Origin: a virus
DNA length: 26,960 bases
Strand: one strand, 5' to 3'
Virus record (IMG/VR): IMGVR_UViG_3300037961_001652
Location: 1 to 26,960 of that record
Each line of letters begins with the position of its first letter. Positions within the stretch are counted from its first letter, which is position 1. Made by a program: the position numbers and the translations under genes. Below the pieces are notes generated by a model, which had not been told where the DNA came from, searched no databases, and worked only from the letters and a program-made list of their open reading frames with translations. Shown piece by piece: positions 13,638-22,477 of this stretch.

Positions 13638-16226
13638 TTATACCTCGTTCACTATTACTCCAATGGAGCCTAGTTTTCTATTAATTTGTGTTACGATAAA
13701 ATCTTTACCACTAAAAGAACTACCAAAAGGATTGGTTCCAACATCTCCAAATGCTACAAAATCACCAACATCTATATTGTAGAAATCTTGATTGACTATC
13801 GAAAATGATATAATCAACTTTTGAGAAAATATATTATCAAAGTATGTATAGTAATCATCATTAACATTACTTGATGGTGTGGCGGCTGGAGCAGATACCA
13901 AAGCATTCAATCGTACAGTTCTTTTCTTTTCATTAGTCTTGATATTATAATCAGATATATTAGTTGAATTGGTGGCCTCTACCTTACTTACATATCCTTT
14001 ATTCTTTACTGGATGTTTTTCATATTCAATATCCATTGAAGTTACCACATCATCAAATGGTGTTAATTGTATATCTAAATCAATAATATCATCTTTTGTA
14101 AATGTATGATCGGTAGTAATGCTATCCGGGATATATACATAAGTAAAGTTGCCTTGTCCATTATATCTTCCAATAAATCCACCATTCTGTTGTAATTCAA
14201 CTAGGCAATCATTCAACTGCTTTGGCTCGGTTATCCAATATCTCAATGCCCAATCCTTAACAGTAGATATATCTGTACCAGTATCCCAGTTGATCGGATC
14301 ATAAGCAGAATTGTATGGTACATTGTTTCCATCTGTAAAATTTCCAAATCTTTGCATCAAGTCTCTATGAGCATAAACAATATTTGTTATTAATGAATCA
14401 CCTCCCCAAGAATCAACATCATTTAATCCATCAGCACCACAGTATAGTTCATCAATATCATCTAATATCTTGTAACTATTTGATTTTTTATCTTGATCTG
14501 AATAATCTAGTTTTGATCTTACTTCAATTACAACATCAGCTAATCGCAAAAATCCACCAAGATTACCATCAAGATCACCAGATTGCTGTATGGCTTTCAT
14601 TGTTAGAATTATCTCTTCACCCCAACCATTACTACTAGCATTAAATTCAGTATCAGAATCATTACCATTGCTAAAATATGCAAATGATGAAGTATCTAGA
14701 GTTCCACCAAGAGTAACATTAAATGTCGTAACTGTTGATGAATCAGTAAGTGAGTAATATCCTAATATATCCGATGCTCCGAAAGATTCATCAATTAATT
14801 GTATTCTAACCTCACCACTTGTACCGGGATCTGGTGTAATCTTTACTGATCCAGAAAATACTAGATGGATACTAATAGCATCTGCAACTCCTGTTAATTG
14901 TGGCATTTTGAATTTTATAGATGCTGAATCATTATGTGTAAAATTTCCTTGTAATGCACACTGTGTATAAGTTGAGGTATCTATATAATCTTGGTCAAAA
15001 GCATTATCATTAGATGACCATAAAAAGTTAGTAGATGATCCAGATGATGTCCTTTCTAATGGCTTTACAAATTGACCTTTTAATAATGACTGATTATTCT
15101 TTACTGCATATTCTGTGCTACTGGAAGTAGGGAAAGGTTCATTATCAGCATCAACAGTTGAACTATTTGTTGGATGATTTGCGATAGGTATAAATGAATC
15201 AACTGATTTCTCGTAGAAATGAGGATAAGCATTTTGGCTTATTGATTTTAATCCTGTTAATGAAAATATCGTATCGCCTCTTCTTTGTTCCACCGGGATC
15301 GGATATAATGTTTTTCTTTTTCTGAACTCATCTATATTGGCTGTACTACCAAACGATAATGCTACGCTTTGAGAATTAGTAGCACTAGCATTCGCTCTAT
15401 AATCACCATAAGCGATTGGGAAATAATTGTTTTTATCTGTTTTAACTTGAGGCACTTCTATACCTTCAAAGGGATCATGTGCAACTATTTCCAAAGTAAT
15501 AGTATCTTGATTGTGACCAAAGTTAACTAGCCTACCAGAATATATCTGTAAACAGTTATGGAGATATTCATTATCATTAAGCTGAACAAATACCTTACAA
15601 ACTCTATTAATGTATTTTCTAGTACCTCCAAATATTTCTTCACTAAATGGAGTGCCATTATAATCAAAGTTGGCTATCTCTAATGATATATTAGATGTTT
15701 TACTCGTTGAATTTTTTAAATCTATTGATTCCCTTACACTTGGTTGAGATAAGATTGCACCATGCGAAAATCTATCATCTATGGTTGTATCTGAAAATGA
15801 TATAGGTGTAAAGCTATTATTGAAGAATCTTTCTGTTGTTGATGATGCCGCTGGTGAAGATGTAATGCCATTTACTGATCTTTGAACCTTTAGTGTATCT
15901 ATTCCTATTTCATCCCATAATCTATTTTCATTTTCATAATTATCAGTAATACTGTTCCAAGTATCATTTTCATCAACTACCTTTATTAATTCTCCTGTGG
16001 TAAATACTTCAGTACCAATCGTAGCCATTCTGTAATAGTTACCAATAGTAAATAAGGTTCCATCTTTTACGTTTATATCTGTTTCAGTAGTATCTAAATC
16101 TTCATTTAGTTGGTTTTCTGTACCAACCATATCAAATCCATCATCATACCCTAGACAAAATATCCAATTCTCATTGGTTGACGATCTTACGAATCCACTA
16201 TATCCGCTTGGAAATGTTAGGCTCAA
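13638..16226 (-). CDS. Large tail tip / baseplate hub protein, 862 aa
   Basis: The start is TTG 16226, overlapping the tape measure stop as TTGA, with GAGG five bases upstream. The 862 residues are the largest product here. The N-terminal 250 hold beta-rich repeats (SLEIANFDYNGTPFSEEIFG, then LEIVAHDPFEG). The C-terminal third (YNGQGNFTYVYIPDS, then VVTSMDIEYEKHP, then FYNIDVGDFVAFGD) resembles the hub-like domains of siphovirus tail proteins that follow the tape measure. The middle has a jelly-roll-like stretch. It probably forms the distal tail and contacts the host. Confidence 0.72.
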   Translation of the reverse strand: MSLTFPSGYSGFVRSSTNENWIFCLGYDDGFDMVGTENQLNEDLDTTETDINVKDGTLFTIGNYYRMATIGTEVFTTGELIKVVDENDTWNSITDNYENENRLWDEIGIDTLKVQRSVNGITSSPAASSTTERFFNNSFTPISFSDTTIDDRFSHGAILSQPSVRESIDLKNSTSKTSNISLEIANFDYNGTPFSEEIFGGTRKYINRVCKVFVQLNDNEYLHNCLQIYSGRLVNFGHNQDTITLEIVAHDPFEGIEVPQVKTDKNNYFPIAYGDYRANASATNSQSVALSFGSTANIDEFRKRKTLYPIPVEQRRGDTIFSLTGLKSISQNAYPHFYEKSVDSFIPIANHPTNSSTVDADNEPFPTSSSTEYAVKNNQSLLKGQFVKPLERTSSGSSTNFLWSSNDNAFDQDYIDTSTYTQCALQGNFTHNDSASIKFKMPQLTGVADAISIHLVFSGSVKITPDPGTSGEVRIQLIDESFGASDILGYYSLTDSSTVTTFNVTLGGTLDTSSFAYFSNGNDSDTEFNASSNGWGEEIILTMKAIQQSGDLDGNLGGFLRLADVVIEVRSKLDYSDQDKKSNSYKILDDIDELYCGADGLNDVDSWGGDSLITNIVYAHRDLMQRFGNFTDGNNVPYNSAYDPINWDTGTDISTVKDWALRYWITEPKQLNDCLVELQQNGGFIGRYNGQGNFTYVYIPDSITTDHTFTKDDIIDLDIQLTPFDDVVTSMDIEYEKHPVKNKGYVSKVEATNSTNISDYNIKTNEKKRTVRLNALVSAPAATPSSNVNDDYYTYFDNIFSQKLIISFSIVNQDFYNIDVGDFVAFGDVGTNPFGSSFSGKDFIVTQINRKLGSIGVIVNEV

Positions 16227-17869
16227 GAATACCTCACCGCTCTGGATATTTCTGGAACTAATGTATCTCGTACAAATTCTCTAGTACCTAATACATTACC
16301 CTGAATGTTTATTGTAATGCCCATACCATTTACTAAATTCTGTTGCTGTGCTTGATTCAAGATTACCTCACCGGGAGTAAGCATTGCTGGAACTGTATCT
16401 TGATTACCAACACCGGGAACAATACCACCTTCTGCAAATTTTAATTTTTTACCCTCTGCTAAAGCCTTATCAAGAGTAGATGTTGCTAATGCACCAGCAC
16501 CAGCCGCCAATGCTAGATTAACTGGGAATGGAATACTTGTCATTATGGATGACATCAATCCAGCAATCGCTTCCATAAGTTCCGCTCTCACTACTGATCT
16601 CATAGCTTGTTCAGCAGTTTGACCAGCTATAATAGCTGATCTTAAATCTTGCTGTATTCTTTTTTCTTTTTCTTGTCTTAATTCCTTTTCCGTTTTTTTA
16701 ACTAATCCAAGTTTTTCTGCAAGTTTTGGATATAATTGTATTAATCTAGCAATATTTGCTTGTTCTTGTTCTTGAGCAAATAAATTTTGTCTTTGAGTCT
16801 CTACGAAATTATTGAAATTTTCATCAAAGCCTTCAAAAATACTTGATTCTTGTTCCCTTAATTTTAAACCATCATCAATAGTAGCATTCATCTTGTCAGT
16901 ATGTTCTTTATTTGATTGAATTACCTCATTCAAGATAGTTAATTTTTGATTGATAACATCAGATGCAGAACCAGCATTGTCAATTATTCCTGTATAATCA
17001 ATAAAAACTTGTTTATTACCTTGTAATGATTCACCAAGTTTTATCAATTCATCTGTGCTTAATCCCTTAATGGTTTGTCTAAAATTTTTTATGGTTTCAT
17101 CTGCTATTTGAGTTTTGTCTAATAATACAGCATCTACCTCTTTACCAAAGTCTTTAAATCTATCAATAACAGAACCAACGCCTTCCGCTAGTGTTTTAAT
17201 CGCTCCAGCAGTTTTAATAACCATTGGTGATAATAATGATCCGATAGCTTCACTAGCATCACCAACTGCATTACTCATTTGCTCTAATGAACCAGCTAAT
17301 GTATCTGCTTGTTTAGTTGCTTGTCCTTTAAATAATTCACCAAGAACCTTAACAGCCTCACCAGCTTTCATTTCTTCAGTAGTTAAATCTCTTAATTGTG
17401 GTACTAATTCACCTAACTCACCAGCCAATCCAGAAAATGTTTTTGATGTGTTTCTAACTGCTGATTCTAACGAAATCCCTGTGGCGGCTGACAAATCAAG
17501 AGCAACAGGTATGATTTCTTTTATTTGATCTTCTGTAAATTTTAATGATGCTAAAAATGCTTGTTGTTCAATGATTGCCTCATCTCCAGCAGTAGTTACT
17601 TGCTGTAAGGATGATGCTTGTTTTAATAATGCAGTTGATGTTTTACCTAATGCAACTTCTAATGCTTTTTCTGCTTGTTCTTGCCTTGCAGATGCTTCAA
17701 TTACTGTTGAAAATGCACTAATTAAACCTTTTGCTCCAAAATAGGCGGCTGATGCAACACCAACAGCCTTTCCCATTTTAGATATAGCACCATTTAATCC
17801 AGATAATTCTTCTTTGCTTTTTTTAGCACCTCTAGTGCTTATGTCTATATTAACTTTTTGAGTTGCCAT
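16223..17869 (-). CDS. Tape measure protein
   Basis: A 548-residue protein starts at ATG 17869. It is mainly helical, with long Glu/Gln/Lys stretches (about 70-420). A hydrophobic segment near residues 440-470 (IPFPVNLALAAGAGALATST) follows. The end is typical: KFAEGGIVPGVGNQDTVPAM, then LTPGEVILNQAQQQ. It sets tail length and helps DNA ejection. By the usual rule of about 0.15 nm per residue the tail should be near 80 nm, rather short. It directly follows the chaperone genes, the standard siphovirus order. Confidence 0.93.
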   Translation of the reverse strand: MATQKVNIDISTRGAKKSKEELSGLNGAISKMGKAVGVASAAYFGAKGLISAFSTVIEASARQEQAEKALEVALGKTSTALLKQASSLQQVTTAGDEAIIEQQAFLASLKFTEDQIKEIIPVALDLSAATGISLESAVRNTSKTFSGLAGELGELVPQLRDLTTEEMKAGEAVKVLGELFKGQATKQADTLAGSLEQMSNAVGDASEAIGSLLSPMVIKTAGAIKTLAEGVGSVIDRFKDFGKEVDAVLLDKTQIADETIKNFRQTIKGLSTDELIKLGESLQGNKQVFIDYTGIIDNAGSASDVINQKLTILNEVIQSNKEHTDKMNATIDDGLKLREQESSIFEGFDENFNNFVETQRQNLFAQEQEQANIARLIQLYPKLAEKLGLVKKTEKELRQEKEKRIQQDLRSAIIAGQTAEQAMRSVVRAELMEAIAGLMSSIMTSIPFPVNLALAAGAGALATSTLDKALAEGKKLKFAEGGIVPGVGNQDTVPAMLTPGEVILNQAQQQNLVNGMGITINIQGNVLGTREFVRDTLVPEISRAVRYS

Positions 17870-18254
17870 TCTTCTCTGCTTTATGTTTTAAGGCTAATGC
17901 CATTTCAGTTTTAATAATATTAAACATTGATAATTTACGAGCATCTGTTTCATTTAAAGTCTTACCCAAAGGAATATTATATTCTGTGATGTAATGATAC
18001 TCATTGATTAATGTATAATATTCATTATTAATGATATAACTAGGATTAGCAAATAAGGGAACAAGATAATATAATTGCTGACCGATACTATATTTATGAT
18101 CTGATTTTGCAATCTCATGTATTTCTTCCCAGATGTCATCTACTGTATTAAAATCCCTAACTTTTTTCGAGATAGGGGATTGAGCCGAATAAGGGAGCGT
18201 ATATTGATTGTGAGGTTGAGTATCGAATACCCAACACCACAAAGTTAAACTCAA
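17850..18254 (-). CDS. Tail assembly chaperone, downstream (T-like) part
   Basis: This 134-codon frame begins at TTG 18254, overlapping the stop of the upstream chaperone, and has no convincing ribosome site. It lies in the -1 frame relative to that gene, and no stop interrupts the -1 frame from the slippery A-AAA-AAA at 18266-18272. Expression as a fusion, like lambda gpGT, is therefore the better model. The residues include DDIWEEIHEIAKSDHKYSIG and a helical basic tail. It ends inside the tape measure start. Its role would be binding tail tube and tape measure during assembly. Confidence 0.75.
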   Translation of the reverse strand: MSLTLWCWVFDTQPHNQYTLPYSAQSPISKKVRDFNTVDDIWEEIHEIAKSDHKYSIGQQLYYLVPLFANPSYIINNEYYTLINEYHYITEYNIPLGKTLNETDARKLSMFNIIKTEMALALKHKAEKNGNSKS

Positions 18255-18547
18255 TCCCCATCTACTTTTTTTGATTTATCAGATAGTTCAAGATAATCCA
18301 TCATACATTGAGTGAGAATATTTGTTTGCTCTGCCATATCATATTTACTTTTAAAATCCTTTTCTGGGTTTTGAAAAGCTATCTCTGATGTATGTGCAAG
18401 AAGATCATAAACATCTTGATGTTTGACACCTTTACCACCTTCTATTTCTGAATTAAATACATCTTGATAGTGGCCTAACAACCTCAAATAATCTCCATAT
18501 TTAATATCTCGAACTAATACCTCAAGATCATCAACTTTTACTTTCAT
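18251..18547 (-). CDS. Tail assembly chaperone, upstream (G-like) part
   Basis: A 98-residue protein starts at ATG 18547, with GGGAG six bases upstream. It is helical (YGDYLRLLGHYQDVF, then ILTQCMMDYLELSDKSKK) and sits between the tail tube and tape measure genes, where lambda G-type chaperones lie. Its last codons are TCA AAA AAA GTA, giving a slippery heptamer. A fraction of ribosomes would slip -1 and read into the next frame to make a longer product. The assignment rests on position, size and the slippery site. Confidence 0.8.
   Translation of the reverse strand: MKVKVDDLEVLVRDIKYGDYLRLLGHYQDVFNSEIEGGKGVKHQDVYDLLAHTSEIAFQNPEKDFKSKYDMAEQTNILTQCMMDYLELSDKSKKVDGD
18266..18272 (-). promoter_or_regulatory. 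Programmed -1 frameshift site A-AAA-AAA
   Basis: In the chaperone frame the codons are TCA AAA AAA GTA, so the heptamer A-AAA-AAA is in the register that favours -1 slippage. The -1 frame then runs KKSRWGLSLTLW and on through the 134-codon ORF without a stop. The zero frame ends 15 bases after the heptamer. This is the arrangement of G/GT tail chaperones in siphoviruses. Confidence 0.8.
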
Positions 18548-18565
18548 GCTACGCTCCCTATTTTA

Positions 18566-19588
18566 TTAACAACCTACTTCAATCAATGCTGTGCTTGATC
18601 CTTCACCAGCACCTAATGCCTTCACAGATACATCTAACATCATCAAATTTGCCTCATTAAATGATACATCTGTAATAATGCTACTAGCCATCTTGAATCC
18701 AAAGTTACCATCTGCGATAGTTGCACTTGGGTTCATTAAGGTTACACCTTGAGATGCTCCAGTAGTTTGATTGTTAAATGTTTCAAACAATCCTGTGAAG
18801 TTGTCATCATATAGAACTGTGAATGATGCTGTTGCACTAGCCTCACCGGCTCTAGTTGCTTGTTCAAATCCTGTTGATGTTAATCCTACGAATTGAACAT
18901 CGTTGATAAGTTCCAAGCTAAATGATGATAATACAGATTCAGCAATTCCAGCTATTGATCTATGAGTACCAGTTGCCCAACCACTCATAAAATAGTTATT
19001 CTGTGCTATTGCTGTATCAGTTGTTATTGATGAATTAGTTAAATCAGCAACAAGTGATCCTGTTTTAAAAGTTGCAGAGAATTTGACTCTACCACCTTCT
19101 GTATTTGCATCACCATTAAGCGTAAGATTGGTACAAAAGCAATCCTTGAACGCTAAATCTTTATTTGATGCTGGTGATTTGTAGACAATACTTAATAGTT
19201 GTTGTCCAGTTTGGTTAGTTGTTGAGGATGTTAATGTACTGGTTGATATATTACTTGCCATCTCATAGGGAACTGACGCATCCCCAGTTAGGTTTGAAAG
19301 TAATAAATCAAGTCCAGCAGTTGTTGCTGTTCCAGATACACTTATTTCTTTTATTGAGCCTTTGATGTCTTGAAAGAAATCAGTTGCTTGTAGAACTCTG
19401 CTACCAGAGCGAACATCTAATACTTGAGTAACACCCAAAGTAGGTGAACCAATCGAATCCACATCTAAAGCGATGTATGGATTGTCCGGTGAACCACTAC
19501 TATCTGGATTGAGTGTTCCCCAATCATCTTGTTCGGCTACAAGAAACTGAAACTCTTTTGGATCAAAAGCATTACCAGCTATTGCCAT
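18566..19588 (-). CDS. Major tail (tube) protein
   Basis: A 340-residue protein starts at ATG 19588 in a TAATG overlap. It is rich in Ser, Thr, Ala and Gly and beta-stranded. It has repeated segments of the tail tube type (DIKGSIKEISVSGTATTAGL, then LTLNGDANTEGGRVKFSATF). The 17-base gap after it contains a good ribosome site for the chaperone gene. Position before the chaperones and after the tail terminator, and composition, identify it as the tube subunit. The C-terminus ends GEGSSTALIEVGC. A later Ig-like domain is not evident. Confidence 0.88.
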   Translation of the reverse strand: MAIAGNAFDPKEFQFLVAEQDDWGTLNPDSSGSPDNPYIALDVDSIGSPTLGVTQVLDVRSGSRVLQATDFFQDIKGSIKEISVSGTATTAGLDLLLSNLTGDASVPYEMASNISTSTLTSSTTNQTGQQLLSIVYKSPASNKDLAFKDCFCTNLTLNGDANTEGGRVKFSATFKTGSLVADLTNSSITTDTAIAQNNYFMSGWATGTHRSIAGIAESVLSSFSLELINDVQFVGLTSTGFEQATRAGEASATASFTVLYDDNFTGLFETFNNQTTGASQGVTLMNPSATIADGNFGFKMASSIITDVSFNEANLMMLDVSVKALGAGEGSSTALIEVGC

Positions 19589-19770
19589 TAGTTATCTCCT
19601 TTGGGTTTTTTTACTTCACTCACCAATTCTTTTGCTGATGGATGTATTTTATCCACTTCAACACTTTTACCAGAATTGATTTCATCTATTAAAGTTTGAT
19701 CGTATCCGGTCTTTCTAAAACATAGACCAATGGGAACTTTAATTTTTTTATCTTTTAATTTTATCTTCAT
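19588..19770 (-). CDS. Hypothetical protein, 60 aa
   Basis: A 60-residue basic protein starts at ATG 19770 in an ATGA overlap with the tail terminator gene. It opens with MKIKLKDKKIKVPIGLCFRK, then a helix with DQTLIDEINSGKSVEVD. No domain is recognised. Small proteins between tail terminator and tail tube are frequent, with unclear roles. Confidence 0.65.
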   Translation of the reverse strand: MKIKLKDKKIKVPIGLCFRKTGYDQTLIDEINSGKSVEVDKIHPSAKELVSEVKKPKGDN

Positions 19771-20186
19771 GCCGCCTCGAATATGGTTACTGTTAAATTA
19801 ATGTTGGCTCTAAACTTCGCCTCTTCTTCATCCTTTTCATAAGTGATTGATTCTACTCTACCACCAAAGTAATCTGTGCCATCTCTATTATTATTATCTG
19901 GTGCAAATAGTCTTTTGATATGTTCAGCAATATTGGATACTTGTTTGAAATGTTTAGCATTCATCATACCACCAACATTCAATTCGTATTCTAGTAATAT
20001 ACTCACATCCCTTTGTTGACCATTTGCGAATATCTCAACCAATGTATCTTCAACCGGGATGATGACAATACTAGATGCACCTTTGTGATCATCTAAATAG
20101 ATAGGAACTTTTAATTCATTTCCTAATGTCTTTCGTAGGTTAGTGATAACCTTATCGTAGATATTATTTGTGTAATCAATGGGCAT
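19767..20186 (-). CDS. Tail terminator protein (gpU-like)
   Basis: A 139-residue protein starts at ATG 20186 in a TAATG overlap. The layout is typical of minor tail proteins that cap the tube: an N-terminal helix (YDKVITNLRKTLGNELKVPI), strands with IVIIPVEDTLVEIFANGQQR, a central helix (FKQVSNIAEHIKRL) and two final strands (RVESITYEK, then ANINLTVTIFEA). It lies between the head-tail adaptor and the tail tube gene, as gpU-like proteins do. It is expected to form the hexameric ring joining tail to head. Confidence 0.75.
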   Translation of the reverse strand: MPIDYTNNIYDKVITNLRKTLGNELKVPIYLDDHKGASSIVIIPVEDTLVEIFANGQQRDVSILLEYELNVGGMMNAKHFKQVSNIAEHIKRLFAPDNNNRDGTDYFGGRVESITYEKDEEEAKFRANINLTVTIFEAA

Positions 20187-21145
20187 TATAATCTTCCAAC
20201 AAATCCATATTTAACTGGTTGAACTCTTGTACTCACTTCTGGATTACATTCTAATTCAAATTCATCGTTTGTAGTATAGACACCTTCAGATGCTAATATC
20301 TCCATGCCATTCGATACAGAATCCCAATTCCCGGTAAGGAACTCACCATCTATATCTTTTACTAATTTTAAGCCTCTATCATCACCAGAGAATACATCAT
20401 AAGTAATCGTACTTTGTGATCCGTAGGTAAGTGTACCTCCGCTTGTTATCTTTATTTTTAAGCGATCCCATGAGAATGGCCTACCTCTCACATCCAATAT
20501 CCTTCCTGTTGAACTAGCATCTAAACTTATCTCTCTGATAATACCAGCAAGTTTTTGAGGTGTTTCATCTTGTTCTAATATATATTGACCAGAGCGAACC
20601 TTATCTAAATCTCCAGTTCCTTCATCATTCGTTACTCTTGCTTTTAATTCATTAGCCTTATTTATATCATAAGGTGCGATCAGATAATAACAAGCGAGTG
20701 TAGCTGTATTTAATACGATAATCTCTGGAAAAGCATTACCCATTGCTGAATCTTTTTGTTTGTAGATCGGAACTCCTACCATTGATCTTACCATATCACT
20801 TGCTCTTTTTATTGAATTACTAATATGTGTAGCGAAATCTGTACCACTCTCCAATATAGAACTATTGAGCGTATTTGCACTTCCACCTTGTTGGTATAGT
20901 TCTAGAAGATCAGTTGCACTTACATACCTATACTCGTTATTTGAATTTGGTTCATCAGTTACAACTGTCATTTCTTGTCCATCTAAAAATAGTTGATCTA
21001 CTGTTCCAGAATCATATAGATAAAATAGGTGCGATGTTCCAGATGCAACCCAATTTGAGTTTAATATTCTTTTACTATCGTATTGATCTATTTCTGGGAC
21101 CACAAATCGTAGATCATCTGCTTCACAATATTGAAATTCACTCAT
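20186..21145 (-). CDS. Head-tail adaptor protein
   Basis: A 319-residue protein starts at ATG 21145, overlapping the stop of the previous small gene. It opens with SEFQYCEADDLRFVVPEIDQ, like gp6/gp15-type adaptors that stack under the portal. It also has a helix with HISNSIKRASDMVRSMVGVP (about 106-125) and another with VLNTATLACYYLIAPYDINK. It is longer than simple adaptors (about 100-180 aa). The extra C-terminal part (220-319) is beta-rich and may be a connector-decorating domain. The call follows from position and these helices. Confidence 0.7.
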   Translation of the reverse strand: MSEFQYCEADDLRFVVPEIDQYDSKRILNSNWVASGTSHLFYLYDSGTVDQLFLDGQEMTVVTDEPNSNNEYRYVSATDLLELYQQGGSANTLNSSILESGTDFATHISNSIKRASDMVRSMVGVPIYKQKDSAMGNAFPEIIVLNTATLACYYLIAPYDINKANELKARVTNDEGTGDLDKVRSGQYILEQDETPQKLAGIIREISLDASSTGRILDVRGRPFSWDRLKIKITSGGTLTYGSQSTITYDVFSGDDRGLKLVKDIDGEFLTGNWDSVSNGMEILASEGVYTTNDEFELECNPEVSTRVQPVKYGFVGRL

Positions 21146-21359
21146 ACATAAAATCCTTGATGTTTATATCCAGAAGTTCAAATTCTGCATTCTGGAGCCT
21201 GTTAATTATTTCCGCAACCTTATTAATTGTTTTACCATTCGCATCAATCAAATCATAAATCTTAATGTCTTTGGCTAATTGTATTGATTTGTCAATGTTC
21301 TCAAATGATAAATCATTGGCGTATTCATTGTTCAATGCTTTCTCTAGTCTTGTTTTCAT
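21138..21359 (-). CDS. Hypothetical protein, 73 aa
   Basis: The start is ATG 21359, overlapping the stop of the Cys-rich gene. The longer frame from 21383 is rejected because it would have no role for that overlap. The 73 residues are charged and helical (MKTRLEKALNNEYANDLSFE, then INKVAEIINRLQNAEFELLD). No family is recognised. It links the lysis genes to the head-tail genes. Confidence 0.65.
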   Translation of the reverse strand: MKTRLEKALNNEYANDLSFENIDKSIQLAKDIKIYDLIDANGKTINKVAEIINRLQNAEFELLDINIKDFMYE

Positions 21360-21496
21360 CGTTTTCTCGGTTTGTATGGACACTTATTCATATTATCTAT
21401 AAAATTATCGTTCTTTGCAATACCGCACCTCAAATTACCTTTACATATACCACAAAAAGGACATTTCTTATCTTTGATTGGACAATATAAAAACAT
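21356..21496 (-). CDS. Cys-rich small protein, 46 aa
   Basis: A 46-residue protein starts at ATG 21496 in a TAATG overlap with the endolysin and ends in an ATGA overlap with the next gene. It has six Cys (FLYCPIKDKKCPFCGICKGN, then RCGIA, then NKCPYKPRKR), so it probably binds zinc or another metal. The C-terminus is basic. I know no family. Both overlaps argue that it is real. Confidence 0.65.
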   Translation of the reverse strand: MFLYCPIKDKKCPFCGICKGNLRCGIAKNDNFIDNMNKCPYKPRKR

Positions 21497-21912
21497 TAAT
21501 CAATCAACTCGAAATGGACCAAATCATCGAATCCATTATCTTTTGTGGTCCTTTGTTCTTTACCACTCATCACATCTTTATCGAGGCTTGGAGATGACCA
21601 ATCGCCACCCCATCGTACATTGACTCCCATTTGTGTTGCAATACCTAAAACAAAGCCACCTAGATAATGAAAATCATCCCTAGCATCCCAATCAATCGGA
21701 TATGGCGATATATCAACTGCTTTACCTTGTGTATGCTTACTATACTTGGCTTTGCTTAATCCTTTAGCAACCAGTTCATCTTGTCGTTCTTGAGATCTTA
21801 ATCCTTCAATAACAGTTATATCGTAATATTTAATCACCTCATTCAAGACATTAACCAGTTTAGAATCAACACCTTTTAATCGTTCTCTACTTCTTCTACC
21901 GAATTTTGGCAT
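21496..21912 (-). CDS. Endolysin, M15-family peptidase
   Basis: A 138-residue peptidase starts at ATG 21912. The metal-binding pattern is SKHTQGKAVDISP (His60, Asp67) and DLVHFEL (His133), as in the L-alanyl-D-glutamate endopeptidases of T5-like and similar phages (M15C). It should cut the peptide bridges of peptidoglycan at lysis. There is no signal peptide, so it needs a holin or pore to reach the wall. Membrane proteins encoded just upstream could provide this. The length is normal for a single catalytic domain. Confidence 0.93.
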   Translation of the reverse strand: MPKFGRRSRERLKGVDSKLVNVLNEVIKYYDITVIEGLRSQERQDELVAKGLSKAKYSKHTQGKAVDISPYPIDWDARDDFHYLGGFVLGIATQMGVNVRWGGDWSSPSLDKDVMSGKEQRTTKDNGFDDLVHFELID

Positions 21913-22220
21913 TATCCAAGCCTCCTAATTACAGATTCTGCCCATGTTCTACCGGGATTACCTCCCCATAAATCCCAAGCGATGGCGGCTCTACTATTAT
22001 TGTCATTCCTCCTGTTCCTTCTTTCGGCTGTTGTATCATGTCTAGCAAAGAATGATACCATCCTACGGATCGTTGCGATAGGTATGTTTTGACCATTACT
22101 TAATGATCTTGCCCTTGCAACACCAACACTCGTTCCACCTCTTCTTGATGGAGGTAGTTCCCTACGCCTTTCTAACGCTCTACGAGCCTTATTCTGGACA
22201 CTTTTAGGAGGAACTGGCAC
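21912..22220 (-). CDS. Conserved phage protein, 102 aa
   Basis: A 102-residue, Arg-rich protein starts at GTG 22220, directly after the stop of the 26-aa gene. It begins VPPKSVQNKARRALERRREL, then has SRRGGTSVGVARARSLSNGQ, IRRMVSFFARHD and IAWDLWGGNPGRTWAE. I recognise this pattern from many phage and prophage proteins, sometimes as the N-terminal part of larger head proteins, but the function is not known to me. The segment between residues 26 and 60 could be a helical DNA-binding unit. Confidence 0.75.
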   Translation of the reverse strand: MPVPPKSVQNKARRALERRRELPPSRRGGTSVGVARARSLSNGQNIPIATIRRMVSFFARHDTTAERRNRRNDNNSRAAIAWDLWGGNPGRTWAESVIRRLG

Positions 22221-22301
22221 TTACTTACGCCTCTTTGATTTCTTCATTGATTTCGGCTTTTTTAGTCCTTTCTTTTTTGTCTTTCCATAATGTTTTGGCA
22301 T
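22221..22301 (-). CDS. Small Lys-rich protein, 26 aa
   Basis: A 26-residue protein starts at ATG 22301 in a TAATG overlap with the gene before it. Half the residues are Lys or Arg (MPKHYGKTKKKGLKKPKSMK and on). The stop is followed at once by the next GTG. Very small basic proteins with the MPKxYGK start are common in phages. Their function is unknown; charge suggests DNA contact. Confidence 0.6.
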   Translation of the reverse strand: MPKHYGKTKKKGLKKPKSMKKSKRRK

Positions 22302-22477
22302 TATAAACCCAACCTTTTTAGCAATACGCCTTTGATTATTTTCCACAAAGCCTCTAGAATGGCTTTCTCTGTTTTCTCCGAGATGATAGGTATATCTATT
22401 GCAGAATTTAATTCAGCTATAATCTCATCTTTTGTTTTATCTGATAGTAATTCATCAGCTATCATTTTAATTAACAT
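22301..22477 (-). CDS. Hypothetical protein, 58 aa
   Basis: The start is ATG 22477 in a TAATG overlap, with GAGG upstream. The 58 residues are helical: an acidic first half (MLIKMIADELLSDKTKDEII) and an amphipathic or hydrophobic end (ILEALWKIIKGVLLKRLGL) that may associate with the membrane. It lies among the lysis genes, so it could modulate holin function. That is inference. Confidence 0.6.
   Translation of the reverse strand: MLIKMIADELLSDKTKDEIIAELNSAIDIPIISEKTEKAILEALWKIIKGVLLKRLGL

Noticed and set aside
17115-17528. 137-codon plus-strand ORF
   Set aside because: Antisense to the tape measure gene. Its Ser/Pro/Ala-rich product is what the complement of helical codons gives, and all neighbours are minus strand.
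20875-21258. 127-codon plus-strand ORF
   Set aside because: Antisense shadow of the head-tail adaptor, His/Leu/Tyr-rich without any known pattern.
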